Assembly (NCBI GenBank): GCA_039621445.1
Contig: CP154956.1
Coordinates: 74,996,192 to 75,060,191, forward strand
Length of the DNA: 64,000 nt
Source of the DNA: Euglena gracilis
Taxonomy: Eukaryota > Euglenida > Euglenophyceae > Euglenales
Direction of reading: 5' to 3'
Shown here: one piece after another, positions 30,503-58,409 of the stretch
Layout of the letters: each line of letters opens with the position of its first letter
How positions within the stretch are numbered: position 1 is the first letter of the stretch
The notes under the pieces: model-generated
The model's input: the letters and a program-made list of their open reading frames with translations, nothing else
The model's database searches: none
Told to the model about the DNA's origin: nothing
Translations under genes and position numbers: made by a program

Positions 30503-32655
30503 CAGGGTTTTTCATTATTACGTGCTGACGGCTAAAAATCCTATATGTGATTTACGTGATTTTACGTGATTTTACATGATTTTACGTGATTTACGTGCAG
30601 GCAAAAAAATTTCGGGTTTTTTTATATACCAATGCACTGGGAACCAGAACTTAATGAATGAAAAACCTTTCATGTGCAATTTCATTCCAAAAAAAGCACA
30701 AATGTGATGTGTGGGATATTTGGGATCCAATTCAGCATGCCAAACTCAAGAGATCACACCAAAATGCTGGCCCAGATGAGCAAAAAAAAACAATCAGCTC
30801 TTTGCGATCAGAATGGTTGCTGAGTGAAGCAACGTTCAGCACGGTGTCCCGTCAAAAACACTAATCAGCTAGCGTTCTTTGAAGCAGAACGAAAAATAGC
30901 AAATCTGCTGCATCATTGGGTCAGGAATCTCTGCTCCGCATCACCGTTGCAGAACAGCACAACCGCGGTCTCGCGGAAGGCCTTGCTCATGCGCTGCCGG
31001 TTCTTGGTGTCGATGACGCCTGCTAAGCTAAAGCTCCTATTGACCAATGTCCTTGCTGACCTCCCTGAGTTTGTTTCGCTGACATGGTGTCTTCCAATAT
31101 TGTCTGCTCATTCTCTCCATTGACAATCACCCTGCTGTTTGCAAATTACAGTTGTTCTCCTCAGCTTAAAAAATGAACTAGAAGGAGAAAACAAAAATGA
31201 TGCCACCAACACTGCCACGTTTTCAATATGAACAGCTTTTGAGCAAAGCAATGACATCCTTGGAAACCACAGATATGGGGCAACAGCATCTGCTAGCGGT
31301 CCTCCTCTGCAAAAGAATGGAAAAAAAAGGAAACTCAGCCTGTTCCTTCAAATTGTGCACACCAGGATTTCCAAAAATTTCCAATGTTAACCACAGAGTT
31401 CACGGGAGTACAAACCACGTTGCAGTACCTAGCCCATTCTTCTTTCAAATCGGAAATAGTTTTCTCTTTCCTTGCTTTGAGATCATCATCATCGTCCTCC
31501 TCGACCTGAATGTGACATCAAACTTTATTTTTGTCAGCTGCCACAAAATCATCGTTGATTTTCTCTTTCACGGTCACCTGTAGAATATCCTTCAAATCAG
31601 CAGTTTTAGATTTCTTGCGTGTGGGCTGACTTTCTGCATCTTCGGCAATCCTTTCGTCAGAAGCAGAACCTAAGCAGAAAATAATTTTAAAAAGTGCCCA
31701 AAACGTTTTCAAACCTGGGTTATTCACAGCACGGGTTTTTTGGCTACATTCTTCAAGTGCTTCGCACATTTCACATGGTTTGCCGCAGTACACTTTTCCT
31801 TGAAACCAAGGGAAATCTCACAGTATGTGCACCAAAGCAAATTCCCACGAACTCCCATCACTCCTGGGAACTGAGCGGCACGACTTTCTGGTGTGGCTTT
31901 TGCACCTCGGACCCATTTGCGACACTGCTTCCCTTTGTCAGTTACCACTGCCGCAGTTTCTGCAATTCCTTCATCAGAATCAGACATGCGTCCTGCAAAA
32001 AAAGCAAAATTGAAACAAACAATTTCCTTGAAACCCTGGGGAAGATCTGATCCGTGGTTGCATAAAACTGGGTGTTGAGAAACACCATTATATCTGCGAT
32101 GCACTTGCCTTCGACCCAGACGTCCTGAGAAAAAGGCAAAAACATTTTATCGCCTTTGATTGTCATAACCCCCCCAAATAACGGGCGGGGTGCCCCGTTA
32201 CTGGGGCCATCATTTTGACCCTCCGTGCCCCATTATTTGGGCACTACCTGCCATCATCAAACGTTGGATCCCGCCCCGATTTTCACTACTAATGGACCCC
32301 CCTGGCCTGGGGGGATAACTGGTAAATCCCTGCCATACACACAGATATGCATGCATGTTTATACATATGTACATGTATGTACTCGCGGCAGGCAAGAATT
32401 GTGGAAGTGGAATATTTTCGTCCTCACTAACCTCTTGGACCAAAAAAACTGAGGGTGCCCCATTATTGGAACCATCTTTTTCAGCCTTCCCCCCGCCCCG
32501 TTATTCGGGCACTGCCCACTCAAAGGGCACTGCCCCGTTATTTGGGGGGTTTACGTGATTTTACGTGATTTACGTGATTTTCCAAAAAAAAAGGATTTAC
32601 GTGATTTTACGTGATTTACGTGATTTTACGTGGCACGTAATGATGAAAAACCCTG
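30503..32655. mobile_element. Complete hAT-like DNA transposon, 2153 bp
   Basis: The left end CAGGGTTTTTCATTATTACG and right end CGTAATGATGAAAAACCCTG form inverted repeats of about 23 bp with one mismatch. Both are flanked by tacaaat, a 7-bp direct duplication (hAT usually makes 8). Inside each end is an array of ACGTGATTTT/ACGTGATTT units (30545-30600 and 32550-32632), as expected of subterminal transposase-binding repeats. The interior encodes minus-strand exons with a BED-type zinc finger. It may be autonomous or a decayed relative; a full hAT catalytic domain was not recognised. Confidence 0.85.
30913..31987 (-). CDS. Transposon-encoded BED-type zinc-finger protein (fragmentary hAT transposase-like gene)
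   Basis: Exon 31733-31987 starts MSDSDEGIAETAAVV and holds a zinc-finger pattern CTYCEISLGFKEKC...HVKCAKH, i.e. Cys-x2-Cys then His-x3-Cys/His, like BED/CGGBP1-type fingers that bind transposon ends. Exon 31578-31669 (SDERIAEDAESQPTRKKSK, basic) follows a ttctgcttag acceptor and has a CAG|GTGACC donor. A later exon ending in a stop, 30913-31022, reads VIDTKNRQRMSKAF. It resembles the N-terminal DNA-binding part of hAT transposases. The RNase-H-like catalytic core was not found, so it may be a derivative that only binds DNA. A possible upstream segment near 32010-32150 (FLPFSQDVWVEG) is open but unassigned. Confidence 0.6.
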
Positions 32656-32674
32656 TACAAATGCACATCATCAG

Positions 32675-32745
32675 GTTCGCTGTTCAGGCCTTTGCGGAAA
32701 GAGAACCAACTCACCTACAGTGCCCAGCTGGGCTTGGCTGAGGAC
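32675..32745 (+). CDS. Exon resembling M16 (insulinase/processing-peptidase) metallopeptidases
   Basis: After an atcatcag acceptor the plus strand reads SLFRPLRKENQLTYSAQL, matching the M16 C-terminal half pattern 'LF..vRd..gLtYsv'. Known members are zinc metallopeptidases or inactive partners that degrade or process peptides in mitochondria, plastids or cytosol. The HxxEH zinc site would be in exons not seen here. The acceptor lies only about 20 bp from the right end of the hAT-like transposon, so that element inserted in the intron just upstream. The right boundary is uncertain. Downstream to 33190 there are open stretches but nothing I can join with confidence. Confidence 0.45.
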
Positions 32746-33559
32746 GCCACTGCTTCAAGTTCGCACCACCGCCTGAGAAAACCCGCCGCCAACAACGTCA
32801 CTTGCTTGCCACAGGGAGGGTGGATGGAGGCAGCAGTGGGTGGGTAGGCCTTGAGGGCAGTGGCCGACGTGCCGACAACGCACGCTTCCCCGCACTGAAA
32901 TCGACTTCCCCCAAAATCCTCCTTGCGACGTCGGCAATGTATTGTTATATTGGGGGCGGAAGGAAGGGGGGCTTAGTGTGGCTCGTTGTCTCTCGGCCGG
33001 CGATGATGCTGGTTGACAATCACTTGGGCGGCCCACCAAAGCCATGGCCCAATGCCATCCCCCCAAACTAACTTCCCCCTGGCAACGTCCCATCAGACAA
33101 AGTCCACCTGAAGCAGGGACCATAGATTCTCTTAGCGACCCTAGGGGGGGGGGGAGGCACTCTTTCCCAGATCCGAACCCACCCACCAGCTGTTTTCAAA
33201 AACCCACCCACGCACCCACCCACCCACAACCCAGCCAAATTTTAGTCGCATCCCCTTGAAAAATTCTTCCGACCGCCATCGCCCCAAGGTGTAAAATGCA
33301 TGGCAGGAACCCTGACAGTTTCATGAGAAGGCTGTGACAGTTTCCTGGGTAGGGCAATTACAAGAAAAAGTTTAGATCCTTACACGTTGGCTGTCACCAG
33401 GGACCCTGACTTCCTACAATGAGGGGTTGGCCAGCACCAAGGACCCAGACACGTTTTCCAGGCTGGACCCTGACATGACTGGTCCTTGGGTATGAATCTC
33501 CAGGGGGTGGGTGTGTGAGAATCTTCCGCCAGTGTCAATCAATTTTTATAACTTAAAAA

Positions 33560-33695
33560 AAACCTTCAAAAAACAACCTGTTCACCCGATGCAATAACAA
33601 TTGGACCAAAATTGAACATTGTATCCTCTCAATGTCCCCTAAAATTCCCACTAAAAATGAAGAACGGAGGAATGATGAAAAATAAGTTCATCTAA
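33560..33695 (+). repeat. ~125-bp dispersed repeat, copy 2 of 2
   Basis: Matches 30225-30350 through ACAACCTGTTCACC, TTGGACCAAAATTGAA, TATCCTCTCAATGTCC and GGAGGAATGATGAA. Confidence 0.7.
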
Positions 33696-34105
33696 ACCCT
33701 TCTGGATGACGAATCTGCTGACGAATCTGTCGAGGGAACTTTGAGCCCAGATTTCGAACTTGGGGGATTCCTGTCTCCCTGTGGGGCGCTGCATGTCGTG
33801 TGAGAGTCTGCGTGCCATTGGATGTGGGTGTATTGGGCTGTGGTCGGGCAAAGGGACCGGGGCGGCGGCCCAAAGCACTGCTGCCAGAGGGATCCGGCGG
33901 AGCCACTGCCGAGGGCTCAGCAGTGAGGCCACAGCGTCGCTTTGCCACCCCAAACCAAGAAACAGCTCAGCAAGGTGAATTTCTGCGCGGTTGGTTTGGA
34001 TGTGTTGGGCATGCCCCCATCCAATTACCGTGACCTCCCACCCGGGGACAGGTGCTCATGAAGCTTAAGCGGTGCCAGTGGGTGGGGAGAGCGGCTGGGG
34101 GGAAC

Positions 34106-34520
<415 letters not shown>

Positions 34521-34970
34521 CTGCACCCGGATCCACCGCACGCCCCGGAAACACGGGGTGGGGGCAGGGTGCAACGGGCTGGAGGGGATGCTGGACAGTG
34601 CTGTGCGTGCAGTTTGAAAAGCAGGGAAACGGGCGAACTTTGACCTTCACAATGGGGTGGTAAAAAAGGAAATTTTTTTGGTGTCGCATGAAAATCTGCC
34701 CCCCAAAGCCGGCCACAAGTTTTTCCGCACAATTTGTGCACAAAAAAAAGGGGCAAAAGAGAAATCAATCATTGAACTATTAACCCGTCAAGTTGCCTGA
34801 AAGGCGGTTGGATGAAAGCGAAATCGCTCATGGGTGTCCCAGAAAAAAGGTGTCTTGCTGGCTGGGGTCCTCTGCTGGGGTACCCTTTTTGGCTGGAACA
34901 ACCCCATGGTCCACAACCGCCCAAGGCAGGAGGTCAGCACGGCAAGGAACGCCACCCAACGTCCGAACCT

Positions 34971-45219
<10,249 letters not shown>

Positions 45220-46370
45220 TGCAACTGGGAGACGAGTGCAGATGGCAAGGAAGGTGCCTTCGTGTGGTCGTTGGCGATCCCCCACCCAAAGAAGTGTTTG
45301 TGGTCGACCAAAGAAGTGTTTGTCTGTTTGCATGTTACCCTCCCTCCTCATACAATGCCACCCAAACTCGATATCTAGGTGGAATGTCAAGACCCTCAGA
45401 TCCTCATTTGTCAATCTGAACAAGTTGGTTGCAATATTTCACTGCGGCCAGAATCGCAGACCATTTTCGAACACTAATCGGTGAAATCATGCCCGGCATA
45501 ATTTCCCGATTTCTTTTCGTGGTTGGATGGCCTTCGGTCACGGCCCAACCAATTGCTGAACAATTCCAAAATTGGTGAGGCTATTTGAAGGAATAGACTT
45601 TGGGTTAAGATTCTCATGCAAACAGTTGAACACGTCCAGTTCAAAATTGCTATATTGGCCCCACAGCGTACCAGTTACTACAAAGAGCCGCCCAACTAGG
45701 GTTAATGCACATGAGAGGACACTCGCTCAGCGCCTTTGGTGCCTCGCTCGAGTCCCTCTATGTGTATTAACCCTGGTTGGGCGGTGTATGCACACACATT
45801 GCAATCACAGTCCTATGCTCTGAGGAAACTCTCTGGCTGGATTCATGTCCGGCCACAGCTGACCGCGGCCGGCCACGGTTCCAACCATTGTATTGCCAGC
45901 AACGCGCATGTTTGGATTTGCGGCTGGCTAGCCAAACGCAATCCAACCTTCCACCCTCTCCACAACCAACAACAACACACATGCATATATGTGATTTGAA
46001 CATCCAGGTGCCAGCTCCCTGACAGTCTTCCTCCCAATTCATTTTTCTTGGAGCTGTTCATTTGGGGGGGGATAAGGTTGATTCGAAGCCTGGAGAGTTA
46101 CTCACTCTCCAGGAGCGATGGAAGAGCGATGGAAAATAACAGGACGCAGACGATCAAGAACATGCGATTGGACATCGTTGACATTTGTGCCCTGGAAGAG
46201 GTTCCATTGCTTCTTTGTTCTTTTTTTTTCTTCCTTTGGGGGGCTTCCTCGGGAAGTGGGAAAATCAGTGCTTGCGGGAGCAGGGCCAAATGCTTCGGCG
46301 CAATAGCGAGCATACGTGGTCAATGGGAGGTTGTAATTTCATATGGTTTGGGCAAAGATGAGGCTGCGGC

Positions 46371-49300
46371 CTAAGGCTCTTGTCCGGCCAGGAGGGCCAG
46401 CGCTTCGGCGATGCGGGGCACCAAGAGGTGGGGGGCGAGGGCGATGCTGCTGAGGTGGCCGCCCGGTACCCACCACCAGGGCTGTATGGGAAGGCCTGGC
46501 GGGGGGGGGGGAGGTGGCAGGGTTTCAATAAGAGGACGTTCCGTAGGAGGATGCCCTGCCACCCCCCCCCCATGGGGTTTCTGCGAATCCCGTTCAGCCC
46601 TGGCCACCGCACCGCCGCCTCGCCGGGGACCCGGGCCAGGCAGGCCTGCAGGTGCCGCGCCTCCTCCGGCCGCACGAACTTGTCGTGGGCGGCGTTGACC
46701 AGCCACACAGCAGGCGGGGCTGAGGCGGCCTCGGGGCGGAGCGACGTCAGCCCTGATGCCTGGAGGGCCCGCTGGACGGTCTCCGAAGAGCTCCTGCTGA
46801 CAATGCGGTCCAATGGAAGAGACAAGGAACAGAAATGACGGGGGTCACCCATTCTTTCCCCATCATCATTGATTTTTGTCCTCGTACCTTTCCTTTGCTC
46901 TCGGACCTGCCTTCTGGAGGAGCGTCTCTCATCAAACTTTACCCAACAACCAAAAGAACACAAATTGTAAGTCATGGTGCAGTGGACTCGAAAAGCTCCT
47001 TTTATTCATCGTGCACATTTCAAAATGGCAACTGCGCCATATTTGGATTATAGGACGGACCCCGGGGTCGTCCGACAGGAGGGCAGGATCCAACACCCTC
47101 CCTGCCTGCTGAAAAAGGCGCTGAAAAGGTCATCCACGTCAGAATATGTTGCGTTCAGGGACTTGCAAACGGATTCAAAGTTGAAGATGCTTTTCAGAGC
47201 TGTCTTTTCTACATTTTCTGTGCCAGACGGTTTCTTTGGCTGTTGCTCTCAGAAGAGTTGCTCCGGCGCAGCCAATCACAAGGAAGTGTTTTCATGTTGC
47301 CACGCTTTTTTTTCAAGTACACCTAAAGCATGGGTACAATGCACCGAACCAACAACATACAACAACGTCCTATGACTCGGTTTCAAAAAGGCTAACTCAG
47401 TCCTCAAAAGAGAAAATTGCGGGCATGCATATATATATGCGGCAGAAAAACGTTGGGAAAGGTAGGAGTTGGAAGACCCATACGTCCCAAAGGGCAGCAG
47501 CAGCCCAGGCTCCAAAGCGGAGAGGCCCTTCCACTCAGGGAAATGCTCCACCACCGCCGCTGCGTCTTTCCCTAACGCATCGACGTCAACGTCCCCCCCA
47601 TGCGATTGCAGGCTGACATAAATGGACACCGGCCTGATCCTGTCCGTCATTTAACTTTCTCTCCAGATTCCAGATGTCTGCAAACCCCAGAATAACCTTG
47701 CGGTGCACTTATATACTCCATGGCCGAACGACGTCGCATCCGGAAAAGTTGAAAAAATCTGTCCAACAAACATTTCCGCACCCCCGAAGGCACACGATGA
47801 GAAACGATGGACGTTTCTGCAAAACCAGGTGGTGGACAATAATAATCATCCAAAAAGCCATAATGCTTGACTATCCGTGCATTGAAGCACCAAATTAAAA
47901 AAAATGTGCCAAACAAGCGGTTGACACCAGCGTTGCTGTTGAAAAAAAGCGGGAAATAAATCCATCAGACAGAACAGGTGATGCAGACTAGCGAGGGCTC
48001 CAAGCTACAAGCACACGCCACAAACAGGGGGTTCCATTCCATCCGGGCGATGCAGCCGACCGCATTTGGCTCCTTCACGCTTTGTTGCCTCAGCTCCCGT
48101 TTCAATTGAGTCTTGCACTGTACTTTTCCTTTGGCAACTGTATTCAACACGATGGCGGCCGTGGTGCATGTGGTTTTGGGGGGAGGGTGGGAGTGAAAGC
48201 GGAGAAACCCCCCCAAGCATCCAAGACAGAGGGCGAATCGTCACCCACCGGTCTCAGCAATCGCACACTCTCCGCGCAGGAAGCCGCTCACCAGGACCGA
48301 AGCGGACTCACTTCCGAGGTAGGCCCCGCCACAGTGGCACGGACCAAACCCAAGAGGCCGTACGGACAGGGTGGGCCATTCCGACTCAGGCAAGGGCGGC
48401 CCCGTGAGCCCCTTCCTCCCCAACGCCCCAATGCCCAGGACGTCCGGGGCACCGCGGCTGACAGCCCCGATGCGCTGTGTGCTGACCCCTGCCCGGGCGC
48501 CGAGGACGGCTGCCCCGAGGGCCTGCGCCGTGCCGAGACTCCTTTTTAACCCACGGGGGGGGGGGGTGCCTTGTGCTCAAAGCCGTCCAGGGGTCAGCTT
48601 TAAGTCCTGGCTGGATCTGGGGCAGGCAAATTTTCATTCTTCGGCGTCGGGGGGGGGGGTGGTGGTGGTGGTGCCAAAGCAATACTACCCACTCCCAAAA
48701 GCAGACCCAAAACGCTTTCTGCCCTCGCCTCCCCGTAATGCCCCGTCCCGGAAAAAGAAGCCTGGCCGCACCGTACGACATGCCGGTGACGACGCAGGGC
48801 CGCTGCCAGCGCTCCGTTGCCCAGCGGGCCCAAGAGGAGCCTGGGCAGTGCGGGAAGGGGCCAGACCTGGAGGGTTGGAACCAGAGGCTTTGGGGACAAC
48901 GTGGGGGAGGGGTTGGCACCCCCCCCCCCCGTCACTTTGGGGTCCGGATTTATTTCGGCGCATTGGACCAAACAGTGAGAGGGTAAATACCCGCGAGGCC
49001 TCCTGGGAGGGGGAGGGGTCCAGCCAACCCCCCCCCCCAGGTCACCAACTTTCTAAAATTTTCTGAGCCGCCCGGACAGCCCAGAGAGTGTGCCTCCCAC
49101 ATGCCGGCCAGTGTCGCCCGCAGGTACGTCGAGACGTCGGCCGGGTAGAACGCCACCTGGCCCTTGGGCCGCCGCCGGCCGTAGATGGGGTTCTCGAGGA
49201 GGACGGCTGGGGCCAGGGCCGGTGGGGGGACGCTGCCCCGTCAGGTCGCAGGGGGAGTGACAGGCGGATGGCAGCCGGGGTGCCTGGCCACGCGTCAATG

Positions 49301-51374
49301 GTTGGCCCCTTCGGCGGCTGTTCTCGTGATTCTCCCCAGGAGGGTCAGGTTGTGGTCAGGTTGTGGTTACGGCCGTCAGGGTGGTGACTGTGACTCGTAT
49401 GACTCGTCTTGCGCCCGGTGTCTTGTGCCCCCCCCCCCCGCACGGCTCCGCCGATCATCGCAGTCTGCCCCCCCCCATGGCCAACGCTCCGCGCCAACCC
49501 TGCCCGCGATGCCGCGCTGCGCGAGCGGGCGGGCGACCAGCGCCTTGCGGAACGAGAAGCCCTGGTCGCCCGTGGCGGCGAGCACCACTGCCGCCCCGAG
49601 CACCGGCCGGCCGGCGGGCGGGAGCAGCACGTGCGCAGTGCCCGCCCCGCTCTCTGGAGGGAGGAAGCGGCCCAGCGGGAGCAGGGGGCCTCCGCCAGCC
49701 CAACTGCCGCCTGGTGCCGGGGGGGGGGGCAAACTCGCCTGCATTCCTCGATTTCACTTGTATTTGTTGTGTGTGTGTTTTTCATTAAACTGTGTGTTTT
49801 TTAAATAGTATTTAAGCATATTTTATTGTTTGGTTATTATTTAAATTTAAGTTTTTCCCAAGAACTCAAGAAACACCGACTGCAAGGCACTTGGCCCATG
49901 CCTGCATGCTGGCCAACCAGATTGCCCACCTGTGTGACATGGGCCACTTGCCTGTGTCTGCGAAATTGCATCCCTCCCCCCCCCCTGTTCTCATGCAAAT
50001 AACACACACAGCCTGGCACTGCACGTCTTTTCATGTGCCTGCGCACCTTTGGAGGCCCCTTGTGCCGGGGCCTCGAAGCGGTACACCTCCAGGGGGAACC
50101 GGCCGCGGCGGCCGACGTCCAGCGGGGCCGCCCCCGCCACCCGGGCCGGGGCCACGGCGGCCAGCGCAGCGCGGCCCTCCAGTGCGGCCTCCACCTCCGC
50201 CCGGCACGCCAGCAACAGGCGGATGGGGCCAGGAACGCCTGCCCCGAAGCTGTTCTGGTCTCTCGCCGGTGGGGGGCCAACAGGAAATATGGGACGGTCT
50301 GGTGGGGGGGGAAGAGGTGGAAGAGAGGAGTCCCACCAATGGGGTTTCTGCGATTCCCATTTTGGCCCCGGGGGAGCCACCCGAAGGAATCCCTGCGCGT
50401 CCCCGAAGCCCGGCGTCAGGGCAGCTGTCCGGTGCCAAACAGGTGGCCAAGCGAATGCCGTTCGATACGTGTGTGCTTTCCCGCCACAGTTGCAGGCGGG
50501 CAGGGAGGGGAGGGTGTGGCGCAATTTTGACAGCCCACCCTCCCCCCTTCCATCTTGCCATCTTGGTTAGATGGCAAACTGGTGGATTTGTCGACCCTCC
50601 AGAAGTTGTTTTTTGGACCGGGGTGGGGGGGGGGGCAAACTCCAGGTCACCAACCTCAAAAAAACCTCGGAGGCCCTCATAAGGCATTTCAATGGATCTT
50701 CGCCCGCGGTGGTGGGTCACTCTGGCACTAAAACAATGGCAAAAGCATGACACTTTCCCAGGTGGGGTTCGGTGGATGAGCCCCCCCCCTCCAACACACC
50801 AGACCATTGTGCGGGATCAATTGCCAACATTTCAGCTCAAATTTCCGGGCATCCTGGTGAACACGTCAAAGATGTGATTTGGCCTATGTGCAAAATATGA
50901 TGCACTAAAAAAGACTGAGAATAACAACTGACTGTGAACCCTTAAGCAATGGCCTGATTGATATCGGCATTTTCCCCAATTTCTGCAATTATCCGCGGCT
51001 TTTACGCAAATATTCCACGATTTTTCCCTTTTCTACAATTTTTCGGGATAAATCTGAAGCAAACGGTTGGGGAATTCAAATATTTCTTTTGGCTAAGTTC
51101 TTGCAAAAGTTCCATGCTTTGCCCAACAACTTACATATTTATGGAATCAGTACATTTGTCCCGATGTTTCAGCAAAGCCTTGGCGGTGTTGTCAGTGTCA
51201 GCACCATATCAACAGATCCGTGCAGTGTAGGATGGGGGGGAGTGCAGCCCTGCCTTGAGGGAAGAAGCGCCCAGCCGGCTTCCGCAGGGCCCGGTGTGCG
51301 AGGTACCCGTAGTCCGCCAGCCCCAGGAGGGCGGAGAGGGGCCTCTGCCAGGCGGGCAGCGGGGGCCCCCACAT
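46371..51374 (-). CDS. ABHD18: ABHD18-like alpha/beta hydrolase
   Basis: Exons 5' to 3': 51254-51374 (MWGPPLPAWQRPLSALLG start), 50381-50424, 50047-50254, 49504-49689, 49078-49206, 48762-48840, 48541 down to 48312 or 48249, 47484-47612, 46613-46793, 46371-46481 (stop). Motifs match the ABHD18/DUF2048 family: RFLPPES then VLAATGDQGFSFRKAL, VLLENPIYGRRRPKGQV, the nucleophile elbow VVTGMSYGAA (GxSxG), the acid-loop region VNAAHDKFVRPEEA and the histidine loop VPGGHLSS near the C-terminus. Substrate is unknown for the family. Phases agree through exon 6 and from 47484 to the stop; one exon is probably missing between 48249 and 47612. Three donors (51254, 49504, 48762) fit only as GC, i.e. GC-AG introns. 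The start codon is the first ATG in the correct frame of exon 1 and is less certain. Exons are markedly GC-rich. Confidence 0.85.
49760..50046. other. ABHD18 intron, nothing recognised
   Basis: Intron between the exons at 50047 and 49689, AT-rich at 49740-49860. No repeat family or gene was identified. Confidence 0.5.
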
Positions 51375-51652
51375 CAGCGGCGGGCGGCCATCGCAGAACC
51401 TCCAGAGGGGTGAGCACGCTGGGGGCAGGGCCCATCCGCAGAGAAAGAAAGATAAGATTAGCCGAAACGTCACCAACCCGTTAAAGCGTCCACTTATTAA
51501 AAACCCTTCATCAGCACTCACTTTGCTTGTACTCTCTTATTTTTTTTATATATACTAATGTCATGTAATTAACATTAATGTAATCCTTTTAAATATGGCA
51601 AACTTGCTCCCTTTGAGTGCAATGGATCATCTTCAGGCAGGGTTTGCCATAC

Positions 51653-51761
51653 AGCCGGGCGTGGGAGGCCGCCTGCACTCCTCCGAGCCTCCTCATTGAT
51701 GGGCTTGTTCAAGATGTTGTTGCGGACCTCGGGGTCCACTGGCTGGCCAAATTGCCAACCG
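51653..51761 (-). CDS. Orphan candidate exon
   Basis: A ttttttccag acceptor and a GTATGG donor bound 36 in-frame codons containing GWQFGQPVDPEVRNNILNKP and NEEARRS. It lies between the ABHD18-like start and the DTD2 stop on the same strand. It could be a 5' exon of the ABHD18-like gene or part of another gene. Family not recognised. Another short minus-strand candidate (ALSYTKCTFNRRRK with a GTGCAT donor) is near 52700-52750. Confidence 0.4.
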
Positions 51762-52802
51762 CTGGAAAAAAGCCAATAGCCCCCCCCCCGACGGAAAAAA
51801 AATCTGGTGTGTTGAGGTGGAAATGGGTGTTTAAATGTGTTTATTTGGTTGATTCTGTACCAGAAAATCCCAAAAATTGCCAACAACCAGCATTTTTTTT
51901 GGCAGTTTTTGGGGTCAACAATTGCCGCATTTCATGCTGGTCACTGGGAAAATTCTTTTCGACCAGCTGGCCCTGTTGACAGACCCCCCCCCCCCGGAAT
52001 CCATTAGAAATTCCACTAGCCAAATTTGGACAAGCTGCAGTCAGCCCCCCCCCCTTCCAGCACCCCTTCCCCCCCGAATCCTCAAGCAGAAACCTTGTCG
52101 CCAGTCTTGATGACCCTTTGAATCAACTTACTGTCTCTTCTCATGGGTGGCGATCATGGATTTCTTTAACCCTGGTTTGCCCCCCCCTCCCTGCGGAGGT
52201 TGTTTTCTGTAGTGGGTAGGTGGGTTTGGGCCGGCCGCTGACGTCCTACCGGGGCTGCGGGATCAATCACTCCAACCTGATTCTATTTGGGGTTTATGTG
52301 ACATTACACATTGATCAGATATTACATGCACTCGAAGGTTGGGCATCGCAAAACATCGCAAAAAATATTATTTTACCATATATTTGAAAGAGAGGTAATT
52401 CACAAGTCATTCTTTGGTTGGCAGTTTGGGGTTTAAAACTGTGGGGTTGCCAAACTGTCACTAATTTGTGGCTTCCTCCAAAACAAAGGTTCACTCAGCT
52501 ACCCGAAAATAAAATCAATGTGTGGGTTTGGGCCAGAGGAAATGCACCACCTCTCGAAAGCCAACTACCCACCCAGCCCCAACCCCCCTCCCTCGGACAC
52601 GAAGCGACGAGCCAAACAAGCCAGCAATAAACGCTGGATGCTCGAGAGACTGCCACCCAATTTATTTTCTGTCGTTGTTGAAAAAATGGATGCACCTTTC
52701 GTCTCCTGTTAAATGTGCATTTGGTATAACTCAAGGCAGCTGCCTTCCACTTGGCCCCCACGAATACAAGCCACGGGGGGGGGGTCATACGGGGTACCCC
52801 AG

Positions 52803-53075
52803 GTCCAACCTCGGGGAAAAGTCGGGGTTATTTCCGGGGATAGGGTTAGGGTTCCAACCAGATTCCTGAGGGACCCCATTTTTAGGGATATAGGGAGAAG
52901 TTGAGCTTCATTCTGGAGCAAGCTTGGTAGAATTTAGGTCGATTTTTGACAAAATTCAAACGAAATTGCAACCAAAAAATCTTCCCTAAAGCAAACCTAA
53001 CTTCAGGCCTAACTTTGTCCCTAAAAAGTGCCCTTTCTGTTCTGCCAATCCCCTAACCCCATTCCTAGGATTGAG
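52803..53075. repeat. GGGTTAGGGTT...CCTAACCCCATTCCTAGG inverted repeat, copy 1
   Basis: Starts GGGGATAGGGTTAGGGTTCC and ends CCCTAACCCCATTCCTAGG, with TTTAGGTC and AGGCCTAAC units inside. A relative at 63195-63400 contains GGGTTAGGATCC, TTAGGCCTAAC and TAACCCCAATCC. The similarity to telomere repeat is superficial. Confidence 0.45.
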
Positions 53076-53495
53076 CACGCATTCTCCCTGAATCTGCCGA
53101 AATTTGCCCAGAAACGGCGCGGATCTCAGGGAAACAAACCGAAAAATCCGAAAAGTCAGATACCCCATATGACCTTCCCCCTTGTGCCTTCCACTCGCCC
53201 CCCCCCCCCCGGGGGGGAGTAGCGAAGAGTTTGGAGAAGGCAGCTGCCAAATCCAAATACCCTGTATTCAATATTCATTCATTCATTACAATTCAACTGT
53301 ATACAATATATACAGTTGCCAAAAAGTGAAGGAAAAAAGACACTGTGCGATCCCAACAGGTTCAGAAACCTAGTTGACGTTCTGGGATACGTCGCACTGC
53401 TGTTGAGCACACCTGACATGGATAATTAATTTTTGGGGGAGCAGATCCAGATGCGCCAAAGTCGTGCCAAGATGAGGGGACAGCGCCAGCGGGGG

Positions 53496-58409
<4,914 letters not shown>

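Noticed and set aside
48082-48549. 155-codon plus-strand ORF
   Set aside because: It overlaps the ABHD18-like exon on the minus strand; the GC-rich exon leaves both strands open.
52830-52860. Telomere-like GGGTTAGGGTT
   Set aside because: Only two units, inside a dispersed inverted repeat that recurs at 63195-63400.
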